DNA from: Rhynchosporium graminicola
Taxonomy: Eukaryota > Ascomycota > Leotiomycetes > Helotiales > Ploettnerulaceae
Reading direction: 5' to 3'
NCBI GenBank assembly: GCA_900074885.1
Contig: FJUW01000013.1
Location: 973,580 to 1,037,579 of the forward strand
Length of the DNA: 64,000 nt
Shown in pieces: positions 35,316 to 47,487 of the stretch. Position numbers and translations under genes: made by a program. Numbering within the stretch: the first letter of the stretch is position 1; each line of letters starts with the position of its first letter. The notes under the pieces were generated by a model. It ran no database searches. It saw nothing but the letters and a program-made list of their open reading frames with translations, and was not told the DNA's origin.

Positions 35316-38300
35316 AGATTTACTGATTGGGAAATGTTTGGATGTGAGTCGCGAGTAGCTTCAAAGTCTGTCTGGTAAATTGATGAGCTGATTGATTGAA
35401 TAGTGACGCTGATTCTAGAAAGGAAGACCCTTCTATATATAGACGAACACAGCACCGGCCTCCCTTTTCACAAGCATTGTCAATTTCCATCCTGAAAGAA
35501 TAGATTCGGACTTTCGCCTGCTTTCGCCCATTCGCGTCTTGAACATAGCCGAAAAGAAATGGAGATATGGACCCCTGGCATAGTAATGTTTTACCCATCT
35601 CGATATTATAGCACCTGCCGCCCGGGAGTTATGTTGTGCGTTGAACGAGCTGTCCGTGAGGATATCGGATGTCCGTACAGTGTTGAGGCGAGGGGAGACT
35701 GCCAAGATGTGGATGGGTTGTTGTGCTGGTTTTATATAGGCTCGCTTGGGGAGGTTCTCAGAGGTTGGGTCCGGAGTCCGGTCGAGTAGGTAGCGAAGGA
35801 GACAACGAGAGTTTGATATCACGATAATAGTATGCAATGAAGAGACAATATGCCCTGTGTCTCCAACGAGCTGTCGAGTGCTCGTTCAATTGACGTATCA
35901 TTAATGGTGAGAATCATATCTGAAGATACGATACAAATCCCTCTCTAATCTTCTTCAATACTCGTGCAACCTCGGATAATTATTTCGAAAATTCAGAGAA
36001 TTCACTCAAGCCAAATATACATACCCAAGCCTCAACTTCAAACACGGTATTTTCTTCGGACTGCAATAATCATTTTTGAACGCTCAAGCATATCAATACT
36101 GAGCTCGAGAACGACTCCTCAGAGTCAAGACAAAACATCCCGGGCCCGGAGATCGACCGATCTCCCCGTTGGCGAACAGCCACGGGCGGGCTTGTGTATA
36201 TGATAAATTTGCCAAAGCTGTACAATATCTACCGTCGGATACAATATTTGGTTGCAAATATAAGGCTCAACGTTTGTTCATTTGCAAAAAGCCATCCGAG
36301 GTCGGAGGCTACGTGACTTAAGGTATTACTTCATTCAAGTCCTGAAAAACGTTTGTGACTCTGAACTAGAGTTACGATATTGAACTTATCTTGCGGGCTC
36401 TCACTTCGCCGAAGACGATTTTCCATCGCCTGATTTGTTAGATCCTCAGCATATCCTAAAAGCTAAAAAACTGCAAATACTGACCACAGTCTTGCTGATA
36501 CGCTCAATTCGAGAATTGTTGGTGGCTGTAGTTTGCAAATCCGATTGTAGCAGAAATAATTGTCAGAATCTGTCCTGACAAGCAAACAGGCTTTCACCGT
36601 GTTCCTTGATAAGCGAAGCAACTTGTTATTCCTACAGAAACCCTCCATTTGGACCCTCAATCATCAACCAGGCTTTCATCGAGAGCAGTCCCATCTCTTT
36701 CTTACTATGCTGCAAGTCGTAATCTCTCGGCGATTGGCAACTCCTACGTCGTGAAAATACGTCTGTCTACCTTCTTCCTATGCTGTGCTGTATGACAATG
36801 ACTGTCATCGAATGAAAGCAGGGCAGGTGCTTTACAAACAGCTCATTGGCTTTTCCCAGCAGTGCTGCAGTGTTCTCCCTTCGGCTTTGTGAGGATTCCG
36901 AAAGACGTGAATAACGAATGATGGAGTCGACTTGGGGCTTATATAGGCTTTGTCTGTCAATGCAAAATAGGCAGCTCGCTGAAGCTGGAACGAGCCTGAA
37001 GAAGAAGAAGGGAAAAACAGGCTGCTAGAAGTTGGAAGGATGTATGCGACCAGCATATCTTCTCTTCTAACCCAGCGTTTCCCCAGCCCTCAGCATTCTA
37101 CTCTGACTTCATTGCGACAAGAATTCAGCTGAATCTGCATCTATTCAGCAGGATCTCAATACATTGTTCCCATACCGTATGTATAAAGTCCAATCTCACT
37201 CGTTTGCTTAGCAGCGCTTTCTTTCTTGTTAATGGCCACCACGTCTGCTAGATTTGCCACACTTGTGCCATTGTACTCAAAGATGAAACTTTGACCAACG
37301 ATGAGGATACAACGACAGGACACACGCTCATCAGAAACAATTTTGGTCATCATCCTTGCACCGCTTTTGAAACGGGCGTCAGTGCTTGACTCTATTGGTA
37401 ATCATCATATGAACAACGTTGAATGCAGAGAAAGGAAAGCAGAGAAAGAAGCGTATAGAGAAGCCTGAAGCGTGTGGAGGAATTGCAGGGTGCCAGCATA
37501 TGCTCTGCACTTACCCACGCGACATGATTGCTCGATACAACCACGCACTTCACATTCGCACTCTCAATTACATCTCTATGAGAAATTCGCTGGGAGAAAG
37601 TGACAGCAATTGTAAGGCAAAATTGAGATACTTCACAAACGTCTCAAAATTTTAAAAGTATCCCTTCTGCTATAGTCAAGGTCATGTAGCCATGCGTGCG
37701 TGATAATTGACTTACTCAAAATATAGGTATGTGAGGGCTCTTTGGTCTGTCGATAGAATATAGGCAGCTCGCCATATTTGGGGGTTGGAAAAGAAAAATG
37801 GGTTCAGAGAAAAGGATCAATGGGTATTGAGAAGATGGTAGCCTGCCGACTTGGCAAAGATCCTTTGAAGGTGCCTGTCTACCATATGGCTTTGCTGAAC
37901 CAATATCTGATGCCGTAAGAGCTTGCAGACTGTCTGTTAAAAGAGAGTTTTTCAAACAGTGACACGTCTCAGTAAAGAGACGAAAGATTGTGTTGGGCTG
38001 CCTTATGCGGATAGCCTGCGAGTGACAAGCTGGCAGGGTGAATTTGCTTCACAATTGGCTGAGGTTTAAAAAGATTGTGCAGGTGCTTGCTGCCTTCCTT
38101 ACCGTTTGATTCCTTGCAGCGCAATCAAGGCACGCCGCATCAACCGGAATCTTTATTAAATTCATGCAGCTATCTAGGGCACATGATCAAAGGAGACTAG
38201 ATTAGCATATAAACAGAGGAGCCGTCTCGAAACTGGACAACAGATCAAGCCACTGACAGATGCCACAGGCACAACCATCATCCTGAATTTCCAGCTCAAC

Positions 38301-38327
38301 GCAAACTCCAATTCGACTACTCCCACA
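35316..38327. other. Intergenic, no gene seen
   Basis: Three kilobases between divergent genes. Only short frames without family features; the ends carry the promoters of the SDR and of the coiled-coil protein. Confidence 0.5.
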
Positions 38328-39212
38328 ATGTCTCATCGAAACGGTCGCCATCCTCCTGCTCCATTTGCGCACAGAGGTCGCGAACACGATATCGGTCAAG
38401 TCGGTCAAGCATTTGCAGAGTTCTGCATTCGAGGCTTCGGAGACCCGAGAGATCGATCATTTGGTTCTCCTCCTCGATATATCGGCGGCTCATTCGCTCC
38501 TCCTGGATGGTACTACGAACCCCGAGACTCCTATCCACCCGCAGACTACGAGCAAGGTGGGTGTGGAGCAGAGCAGAAGGCCATGAAACACTTCCGTCAG
38601 GAACGTCCAAATGAAGAAATGGCAGAACAGGGCAAGGTTGCAGTGTCGTTCAGCAAAGCCATGAAGAAACTCCACAAGGAGCTCATGGACGCCGAGACTG
38701 CCTATCAAACATACCAAGATACCTTCGATGGCGAGATGAATCAAATCAGAGGGTACGCAACGAGGAAGGTGATGGTAAACTTGTGGGACCGAAAATGGAC
38801 TGGAAAGAAGGAGAAGGAAGATTCGGATGCTGAGGAATCCTCGGAGACGACCGAGATCTTCATGCAGACACACGAAAAGTTGAAGGAGAAGCTGGAGTCT
38901 GCGCTGAGAGATGCCACTGGTTCAGTCGTCGAGGGCAAGGGCTCAATTCAGCTCGGAAATGCTGATCGCCTCCAGCAAAAGGTCCACGTAGCCAGGAAGC
39001 AGATCCTGGACCTCCTGAAAAAGGTGCCAGACGATCGTGATTATTGTGCGTCACTGCTGAGCGAGTTGACACTACTGAGGAACTTGGTTGATCCAGAGAC
39101 GAGCAAGATGCTATTTGCACCAGGAGGAGGTTCTGGAGACGGCGCTAACAATGCTGAGGAGCAGGAGCAGGAGCAGGATGGTGGAGGAGCCGGTGGCGGG
39201 GGGACTTGGTGA
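38328..39212 (+). CDS. Hypothetical coiled-coil protein
   Basis: A single-exon 294-aa protein. Residues 1-85 are Arg/Gly/Pro/Tyr-rich and disordered; about 95-225 is strongly helical with heptad-like patterns (FSKAMKKLHKELMDAE, QTHEKLKEKLESALRD), interrupted by an acidic loop (EKEDSDAEESSE). A second helical pair is followed by a Glu/Gln then Gly-rich tail. No signal peptide or membrane segment. Family not recognised. ATG 38328 follows the sequence ACA and is the first in frame after a leader. Confidence 0.75.
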   Translation: MSHRNGRHPPAPFAHRGREHDIGQVGQAFAEFCIRGFGDPRDRSFGSPPRYIGGSFAPPGWYYEPRDSYPPADYEQGGCGAEQKAMKHFRQERPNEEMAEQGKVAVSFSKAMKKLHKELMDAETAYQTYQDTFDGEMNQIRGYATRKVMVNLWDRKWTGKKEKEDSDAEESSETTEIFMQTHEKLKEKLESALRDATGSVVEGKGSIQLGNADRLQQKVHVARKQILDLLKKVPDDRDYCASLLSELTLLRNLVDPETSKMLFAPGGGSGDGANNAEEQEQEQDGGGAGGGGTW

Positions 39213-40279
39213 AGGAGCCGATCGAGGATGGATGATGTACTTGTACTACACACGATGGTGATTTTGCATTTCGAATGGGATTCACCTTGTGACGGACCGC
39301 TGGGCTGGGTGGAGAACATGGCGTTAAAGGGAAAAAAGAAAAGCTGCTCGATCTGGTATGGTCGTTAGCATTGGCGTTCGTGCTGGTCGAAGACGTTCAG
39401 ATTGATGAGGCGTTTTGATTCTTGATGAACAACACAGATTGGGCTCCAGGTGGACGGAGTTCGCGATAGATTTCTTGCTTCGAATGTCATTTATCAAATA
39501 TTAGTAGTATCCTTCTTCAACATGACACAAGTGATGACTGACCTAGAAGAAAAGGTGGTGAAGCGTCGTCCCCAACAGAGTAATCGGAATCGAATTGTAC
39601 CCAACCCTCCAGCCACAAGTGACTAAAAGGAAAAGGCACGCTGCGTATTGCACTTAAGTGTCATGCCTCAGCACACACAATCTTCGCAACGGCTCTCCCA
39701 TAGGAACAAGCACACCCCCCCTTCCTACCCCCGGAGAGATAGTATGTGAGGAGAGACTTGCCCTGCTTTTCTGATGCCAATTGCAGACGCGATATCGCGC
39801 CGAGCCCTCGTGGGCAGACCTGTCACCACTGCCAGAAGGGAGTGGGAAGAAGGTGGTTTGAAGAGTACTCCGAATTTCTCATATGCAAAGTTACGATCCA
39901 TAGATCTGATAAGCGTGGGCGAGCCAGCGCATATCTGTATGTAGCATAGAAACGCAGCGTTGAAGGGGACGACGCTTGGAGGAGAAAAAGAAAGGGGAAG
40001 CCTCGCGATCAGTCATGGAGCTTTTTGATATGGCGGGGTTTCAGTAGCGTGTCGCTTATCTTAGTGCTACCGGAAAGCGCTAGCCGCTAGCGCAGGTCCA
40101 GCCAGCAGCCAGATGAGGCTCGAATTCTACAACAACATACAAGCATTCGAGGATAACTTTCTGTCCTTTGACCAACAATAGAGTCGTTACTGCGGACTAC
40201 ATGCCACAGAATTCTCACTTTAGGATTGATTAGTCGCGAATCATTAACCATGTCCTTTCCATTTCTGAAGCTTCCAGCT
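39213..40279. other. Intergenic, tail-to-tail
   Basis: No gene seen between the convergent coiled-coil and SPOUT genes; about 1.1 kb. Confidence 0.5.
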
Positions 40280-41510
40280 TTATTCTCTTTCATTGCCGAC
40301 CACCAACCGCCGTAAGCCCATCAAGCCAATCCATACAGCTTCCTCAGTCCGGATAGTCCTGCTACCTTGGTTCGGGCACACGTTTACCCACCTATCAAAG
40401 ACATCCTCAGCCTTTACAACTTCAAGCTTCTGCAACTCGGGATCATTCTTCACAGCGACTTCCAGCCCAGCCACCCCACCTAGTACCACCAGCAGATGCT
40501 TGAACTTCCCAACTTGCTGATCCTCGGTCCCGGAGTACAAGTCCTGCACATCAATCCCTCTTTCAGACGTACCAATCGTAACATCATATCCTCCTTCATA
40601 TGGGCATTCCGTGAAGACCTCGCTCAAAGTTCCAGCCTTCCTCACGTTGAATCCCCAGTAGTACCCAGCTTCCTCACGAGGATCATTGGGGTTCACTGCC
40701 TCGGCCTCGATCGTCGCAGCTGTAGAATCCTTGTGGCTTTTTTCAGCACCGTCCTTGAACTTCAGCGTAACCCTCGTCTTTTCAGGAATCTGCTCCTTGA
40801 TCGTAACCGGTATTCTCAATCCAGCCTCTACAAAAGTTCCATGCTCATCAGCACCTGGAAGTGTTACTCCTTCCCGATACGGACACCATTCCTCGCTCCT
40901 CAGATGATGTGGTAGATCTAGACTTGGTAATGTGCCTGCAGTTCGCAGATTGGCATGTAGTGGGAACAAGTGTTTCCGTAGATGCGGAGGTGTTTCAAGG
41001 TAGCTGAGGAGGTGGGTGAGGAAGTGGTCTGGGTCAGAAGTGCCTGTGTATTCGTCTTGTGCGGGATCTTGCTGATGCCCGAAGGAATGTGTACGGCTGT
41101 GATGTCTTTTGTTTGTGTTGTGTGTGTGTCCGTCGGAAAAGATGGTTATTTCGTCGACGCAGAAGACTGAGAGGGCGCGGGCAACATGGCCAGCGAGAGA
41201 AGTGCGAGCTTCGTGGGATTGGGCACTGAAATATTAGTGAAGCTTTGGCACAAAGAGGGGCGAATTACTTGGCTACTATACTCCCAGGTATAGCAACGCT
41301 CACAGTCCAATCTCTTCCTTTTGTTGGTTGGAAGATGGCAGTTGGCTTGGTTGTGTCGAGTTCTGTAGGAATGGGAATTGAGGGACTTTTAGGCGGTGCA
41401 GCTTTCGCTTCTGATTGGCGTTTCCGCTTCTGGATTGATACAATTAGTATTTTGCGATCTCGTAAAGCTCCTATAATATCTACCTTTGCGTTTGTCTCTC
41501 CCCGTCCCAT
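40280..41510 (-). CDS. SPOUT-superfamily RNA methyltransferase (C9orf114/SPOUT1-like)
   Basis: Two exons, 41510-41269 and 41225-40280, with an unusually short 43-nt intron (GTAATT donor, CACTAAT branch, TTTCAG acceptor); 395 aa. A basic N-end is followed by WTVSVAIPGSIVANAQ, ALSVFCVDEITIF, SYLETPPHLRKHLFP and SLDLPHHL, the conserved blocks of the eukaryotic SPOUT family often annotated as putative RNA methyltransferase. The C-terminal block LLVVLGGVAGLEVAV and CPNQGSRTIRTEEA matches the SAM-binding trefoil knot. A small beta-barrel is inserted in the middle. Start at 41510 is the only ATG in the upstream frame. RNA target is not evident. Confidence 0.88.
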
Positions 41511-41880
41511 AGTTGCGAAAGTGATGCCGGGAAGCTTCAATCTGATGAGCCTGCAAAATATCAGACCGTCGCGGCAGTATTTTTGGGCGGTGTACAAAAT
41601 AACTGGTCGAGCGCGCAGGGAAGTGCCTGAGGTGGCTTGGCAAGCTGCAAGGGTTGAAGGCACTTGAGAAGACGTATTGCTTTTCCAAATAGATTTCGAT
41701 CCTTGCTATTCTTTGCAGATCTAAGGTACCAGCAACTTGTGCTGACAGCAAATGCAGCACCAAACTTGACCCAGAGAACTCAGAAGTACAACTAGCTACA
41801 CATGGACTCAATCTACCTACCTCTCTTCGGCTGGCCTCGACTTTGCTGGTTTGATAGACACTGATAGCAAAGACCATTTC
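41511..41880. other. Short intergenic region
   Basis: Promoter of the SPOUT gene and 3' end of SEC72; both genes lie on the minus strand. Nothing else seen. Confidence 0.5.
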
Positions 41881-42483
41881 TCAAGTCCTCTTCGCATTCA
41901 ACTTCTGCTCGATCTCCTTCAACAACCCCACCAAATCAGCCTCCGAACCCTCCATCTCCAGCCCCCGTCCAATCCACTCCTTCGCCTCATCTAACCGTCC
42001 CATCTCCATCAGACACTTTCCCTTCCTCCACCAGGCCTTTGCATTCCCTGTCTTCTTAGCCTCCACACTCGCCTCCGCATCAACACTTCCCTCTACCCAA
42101 TTCGAAAGCGCCATATGCGCCTGTGCTCTATTTGCATAAAGGCCCGCAACTTCGTCTCTGACCAACCCTGAAGGCTCCCATAATGGTCTACCTAACGCCA
42201 TCTGCAGTCCTAAGGTGTACATTTTGATCGCATCGCCGTGTTTGCCCGCACGGAAAGAGCCATTGCCTGATTCTCGTAGTTTGGTGATTTGCGCAGACCG
42301 TTTAGGGTTCACTGGAACGGGCGGAGGAGGAACGGGTGATTCGAGGGTGAGGAGCGTTCTGTGGAGGTCGTTGAGAGATGTGAGTTGTTGTTTTAGTGGA
42401 CGGGAGTTCGAGGATGTGATTATGGCTTTCGAAGTCGGATCGATCGTGATGGGCAGAAGTGTGAATGTCTCGGTGTCGTCCAT
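41881..42483 (-). CDS. SEC72: SEC72-like TPR protein of the ER post-translational translocon
   Basis: A single-exon 200-aa protein. The N-end MDDTETFTLLPITIDP and the block PPPVPVNPKRSAQITKLRESGN are characteristic of fungal Sec72. It is followed by TPR helices from about 68 to 190 (KMYTLGLQMALGRP, LYANRAQAHMALSNW, AWWRKGKCLMEMGRLDEAKEWIGRGLE). Sec72 is a cytosolic subunit of the Sec62/Sec63 complex and binds Hsp70 tails while precursors enter the ER. Divergent from TPT1 with about 270 bp between the starts. Confidence 0.88.
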   Translation of the reverse strand: MDDTETFTLLPITIDPTSKAIITSSNSRPLKQQLTSLNDLHRTLLTLESPVPPPPVPVNPKRSAQITKLRESGNGSFRAGKHGDAIKMYTLGLQMALGRPLWEPSGLVRDEVAGLYANRAQAHMALSNWVEGSVDAEASVEAKKTGNAKAWWRKGKCLMEMGRLDEAKEWIGRGLEMEGSEADLVGLLKEIEQKLNAKRT

Positions 42484-42752
42484 CTTGCTTGGCGGTCTGC
42501 TCTGTCGGTAGTGTTGTCTTAAAAAGGATTCGCTTTGATTCGGTCGAAAATCTTCAATGTGAACTTATTTAGGCGTTCAAGAAGACAGGTGTAGTTTGTT
42601 GCAGAATCGTGGTCGTGCTGAGGACAGCTTTCTTTGTCTAGGCGTACCCGCAAGGCTGGCCCAAGCTAGCGTGGATCCCGGGGAATATCCACACTACGCG
42701 AGGCTGCCAATTTTGTGCGACTTTGAGATCATTGAGACTTCATGTTTCTGAC

Positions 42753-43885
42753 ATGAGCAAAGCATTCGTTTTTACATCCACCAAAGTTACTAAACTTACA
42801 AGACTCGTAAATCGAGAGTTTCATAATCGGGCAAAACCCGTCTCAGAACTTCAGATCGAGCATAAACGCACCATGAGTAGCTTCACAGACAAGGCTGAAG
42901 AGCTAGATGCTAGCCTAGGCAGGGGAGGAAGACCAGAAGGGAGAGGTGGAAGAGGTGGTAAAAGAGGCGGCGGTGGAGGAAAAGGAGAGGGTAGAGAGGT
43001 GATGGTATCAAAAGCATTATCCAAACTTCTCAGACATGCTGCGGTTGAAGCAGGCTTGAAGTTAGATGCAGAGGGTTTTGCTAGCGTAGAGCAAGTTGTG
43101 AGTTTCATTTCACATTACGATGATGCAGAGTTACTGATATTCTACTGCAGATGAAATGGCCTCGCCTCAAGTCCCTTCAGATAATATTCGATGATATCCG
43201 CACAGCCGTTTCGGACAACGCAAAGCAGCGCTTCTCCATGAAACCATCTCCTTCGCTTGAAGGCACCCCAGATCTCAACTCAGAGAATCCTTCAGATTGG
43301 GTGATTCGTGCCAATCAAGGTCACAGTATTGCCGTTGATTCGGCCTCTCTACTCGTTCCTATCACTGTTGCCGCGGGCAATGTTCCTGACATTGTGGTTC
43401 ACGGCACGTATTTCGCATTTTATCAAACTATTGTCGAGTCAGGTGGCTTGAAGAAGATGACGAGAAATCACATCCATTTCAGTACAGGCCTACCAGAAGA
43501 TAAACAAGGTGTCATCAGTGGAATGCGGAAAGACGCCGAGATACTCATCTACGTGGATGTGAAGCAGAGTCTAGAGGATGGGGTCGAGTGGTGGCTAAGC
43601 GAGAATGGTGTAGTGTTGACTGAAGGTGACCATATGGGAGTTTTAGGAACGAAGTACTGGAAGAAAGTTGAGGGAAGGAAAGAGGATACTGGTGTACTTT
43701 GGGAAGAGGGAAAGATGGTCAAGGAGCTGCCGGAGGGGTTCAGGGGGAGGAGAGCGCCGGTGGGAAAGGGTCCTAGAGGGCAGGGTCCCATAGGAGGTGG
43801 TAAGGGTGGTAGAGGAAGAGGAAGGGGCAGAGGTTCTGGTGGTGTTAGTGAAGAGTTTGGTTCTTCACCGACCAATGAACCATGA
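42753..43885 (+). CDS. TPT1: tRNA 2'-phosphotransferase
   Basis: Exons 42753-43097 and 43151-43885, split by a 53-nt intron (GTGAGT..TGCAG); 359 aa. The enzyme removes the 2'-phosphate left at tRNA splice junctions, using NAD+. Diagnostic blocks: SKALSKLLRHAAVEAGLKLDAEGF (winged-helix part), RANQGHS, the NAD-binding HGTYFAFYQTIVESGGLKKMTRNHIHF, and GMRKDAEILIYVD. Both ends carry Gly/Arg-rich RGG-like tracts. Two starts are possible: ATG 42753 gives a 40-residue N-end free of acid for its first half, perhaps a mitochondrial signal; ATG 42873 (ACCATGA context) begins close to the usual family start and gives 319 aa. Confidence 0.9.
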
Positions 43886-45752
43886 GAGACTCCAGTGGAA
43901 AATATACCTTTTTTGAACTGCTGACCTTCTGTACAACTCCAAATACATGAAGCTTGGCCGCCTTTCCAGTGGATCATTTCCTGACCAGCAATCTCGGGTG
44001 ATATGTATCACTACTATGACTTATCGTTACGAAGTCGGGAGATGCACTGCCTTGCCCGTAGGAAATGTGCAAGACGGACCTTCAAAATTTGCAAGTTATC
44101 GGGCTCAGGGTCCTGATCAACCTACATGTGAGGCTACAAACAAATACACAATGTCCACTAAATGCCGACATTCTACAAAGCGATCTTTTAAAAGAAGCAA
44201 TAGTTTCCAAACATTAACAACCCTTTCGCATACTGTCTTACCTGGACTGCCCAAACATCAAGTTATGAATCAGATGACCAAACGACTTACAACCTGAAAC
44301 TCATCCTTCCCCAGATTTGGTTTCCTCATCTAACGCTGCACCAATAGCGACGACTCGTTCTAGGATGGACGGTCATCGAAGACCTGACGGTGTCTCTCAC
44401 GAGGAATTCAAGATGAGATTTAATAAATGGGCTAATGAAAACTTTGATGAATGTGAGCGGACGATTATGGGTAACCCGGGATGGCTGCCACGAGTGTTTG
44501 GCGAGCTTGGTCCTTGGAAATATCAGAATCAAGTTTAACGAGTGAAACTACGACTTGGGTCAAAGTACGGCTGTATTTGTGGTGCTTATGAGAGCCAAAA
44601 GAGGCGTGCCAGCTTGGATGGGTGGTGATTTCAGCTCGAACCAAACACGGCATTTGAGGAGATTGAGCAATGGTAAGTATGTAGAGGAGAGGGGACAGGA
44701 TCTTTCGATCACTATATTTTTAAAACTGGCAGCTGCTTGAGCCACTATCAATTAGGCAAGTGAATGCTGCTATATTTTCCACATTGGCTTCAGATATCAT
44801 CCCTTTCATACACGGCATGTGTCCTCACATACGAGTTCTCGTTATGCAGCGTGTCATAGATCAAAACCAGACATCTCGGCTCGACATACATCCAAGTCGC
44901 TTCATGCGCTTCTTCGGGAGTATCACCTCTTTTATTAATATCATTTTTCTCTGCCTGATCCGCCTCTCATTTTCTTCCTACCTCCCCCTGCTCATCAAAA
45001 TTAAGCATTGACACAAAGGTTCTGATGTTGATGAGCTCCTCCTCCTCGAAGGGCGGAAAGTCAACACAACAAGCGAAGAGAAGTACTGGAACAGCCTCGC
45101 AGCACCAGCGTATTACGAAAGAGCTCGCCTCTATATCCATTTTTTTTTTCCATTGATGTATTCTCAAGAGTTCTCTGGTATGTGTCACTCCAACCACAGA
45201 AGTTATGTAAGCTAGACTTTCGAGTGTCTCGGACTACCTAATCGTGTGCTACGTAGTGACTTGAAGCAACATTCGGGCCACTTTGCACTCTCATCAAAAT
45301 TATTGCACCGTATTGATCTTCATTAAACATACTGATCTAAAACGATATATCTGCAAAGAAATATGCTGGTTTTGGCACCGTAAACAATCCTCCTTGTTAG
45401 TTTACCCGACGATTTAAACTTTGTCGGGCAATTTTGATTGCAGCGTCATACTTATACTGTACCTGCTCAGACAGCTACTTTAGTTTCCAGCATCCAAGAC
45501 AACAAAGCTCCGACACCTTTCAAATCGCATTCGTCCGAGACGCCAATTAAGGGGATTCATCAGTCATTATTATTTCTCTACGCTGCTCGAAGGCATCCAC
45601 TGTATGCTATGGGCGCATCTCACTGCCGATAAGCTTCATACGCGTAATCAGGCTACTGGCTGTTGAAACAGCTGTCCAACCTCACTTCGAATAGCTCACG
45701 ACTACAGCTTCAAAATCGTTCCCTTGCCCCGTTTTGATCCCAAACCGCAATC
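43886..45752. other. Intergenic, one small unassigned frame
   Basis: No gene I can support. A 57-codon frame from ATG 44365 to 44538 (MDGHRRPDGVSHEEFKMRF...) looks protein-like and follows a CCCCAG acceptor-like site, so it may be an exon of an eroded or uncalled small gene. Confidence 0.4.
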
Positions 45753-46981
45753 ATGGTGGGCATGAATGTAAGTACAATTCTGCTCTCCCATCCCTCAATC
45801 ACCCAGAGCCTACAGCTCCCAAACCACCTCGAAGACCCAGCTAACACCCTCCCAGATCTTCCGCATCCTAGGGGACGTCTCCCACACACTCTCAAAATGC
45901 ATCCTCATCTTCGCCATCCACCGCAACCAATCCACCGAAGGCGTATCTCTAATAACACAAGCCCTGTACTGCTGCGTCTTCATCTCGCGCTACCTCGACA
46001 TCTTCCAGTTCAACACAGCATGGAACACCATCCTCAAGATCTTCTACATCCTCAGCAGTCTCTATATCTTGTTCTTGATGCTAAGAGTATACGCGCGTAC
46101 GAGGGAGCGTGAGAAGGCATGGAAGCTGGGGGCGGCGTGTTTGGCTGGAAGTGCGATTGGAGCACCGCTTATGATGATGATGTTCAAGAAGAGTGGTTAT
46201 TGGGGCTTTCAGGAGGTGGGTTCCCTTTTCCTCTACATCTCTTTGCATGTTGTATCGCATTCAATACTGACACACTCCACAGTTCATGTGGACCTTCTCC
46301 ATAATCCTCGAATCCACCTGCGTCCTTCCCCAACTTCTCCTCCTCCGTCAAACCACCGTCCCGACAGTAATCGACTCTTACTACCTCCTCACTCTGGGCT
46401 CCTACCGCGCCTTTTACATCCTCAACTGGATCTGGCGCGAACTCGACACCAACGATCGCAAACCAGACCCCGTATCTATCATCTTTGGCGTCGTACAAAC
46501 GGCTTTCTACGTCGATTTCGCGTGGGTATATTATAGTAGACAACGAGTGAAGCTAAGGCACGGAGGCTTGGTAGATGCGGATGATTTGAGGAATGGATGG
46601 TTATTGAGAACAGTGTTTGGACATAAACCGCTTGTGGGACATGTGGATGACGAGGAGAGTACGCCGGCACTTGGACGGGATGATGTACCTGCGCCTAGGA
46701 CGGCTTCGAAATGGGGATCGAGGGGCATCAGTGTGAGTGCTGATGATGGTGTGCTTGCTAGCGAGAGAGAGAGGCAGAAAGCATTCCAGGGACAGGAACA
46801 TAGTGTTATCAGTACGGGGGATGAGGATCCGGATGCTAAGATGAGAGATCCGGATGAACTGGCGAGAATTCTGGATGATGATGAAGAGGATGGTTTTGAG
46901 GATGATGATGGAGTGCTGCCGAGTGGAAGCTCGGCAGCAGTTGGGAATGGGAGTGAGTGGAGGGAAGGAGATGCGAAGTAG
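45753..46981 (+). CDS. ER lumen protein-retaining receptor (ERD2/KDEL-receptor family), long tail
   Basis: Three exons: 45753-45767, 45856-46215 and 46283-46981 (introns 88 and 67 nt), 357 aa. The first exon codes only five residues. The core has seven hydrophobic helices with ERD2 signatures IFRILGDVSHTLSKCILIF, GVSLITQALYCCVFISRYLD, LPQLLLLRQT and YRAFYILNWIWR. The receptor captures KDEL/HDEL proteins in the Golgi and returns them to the ER. After about residue 225 comes a cytosolic tail of some 130 residues, rich in Asp/Glu/Ser, which classical ERD2 proteins (about 215-220 aa) lack. It may be an ERD2 paralogue rather than the principal HDEL receptor. Confidence 0.88.
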
Positions 46982-47487
46982 TAGCTATTGGTTCTGGTAA
47001 TTGATATGCATTTGAACAGGGTTATGGAATTGGCAGTGTACGATGGTGTTTGGTGTTGGTATTACTTCCCATACCCAGAGTTAGGAAGAGAGAGATAGCC
47101 ATAGTCAGTAGCTCAATCTTACTTTCGTACAGTTCGTCATGACCTTGGAAATGCTCTGCACACACCAATAGCGAACAGGAGCGATTGGATGCACATTAAG
47201 GTCAAGGTCAAGCTAATCTAGCTAATCTTTAATTATTGCAACCAGCTTCGACTCAACATGTCAATACGTGCTCTCGGTTAATAACAGCCAAGTGATGTCA
47301 ACATGACTGATGTTCCAATAGATTGCTCCCTCTCTCTATTCGTCTACTCCCATGCAATGCCATGTAGTCTGTATGCCTCTAAACTCCATACCAAAAGTAG
47401 TATACAAGAAATCTCATCTTGTGATCGTATTAGGCTCTAGTTCTCCTGTCAGCAACTCTGTATGTACGCCTTCAACCCAATAACCCT
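46982..47487. other. Intergenic, tail-to-tail
   Basis: No gene seen between the convergent ERD2-like and thioesterase genes. Confidence 0.5.

Noticed and set aside
41389..41877. 162-aa minus-strand frame
   Set aside because: Overlaps SPOUT exon 1 in another frame and lacks family features.
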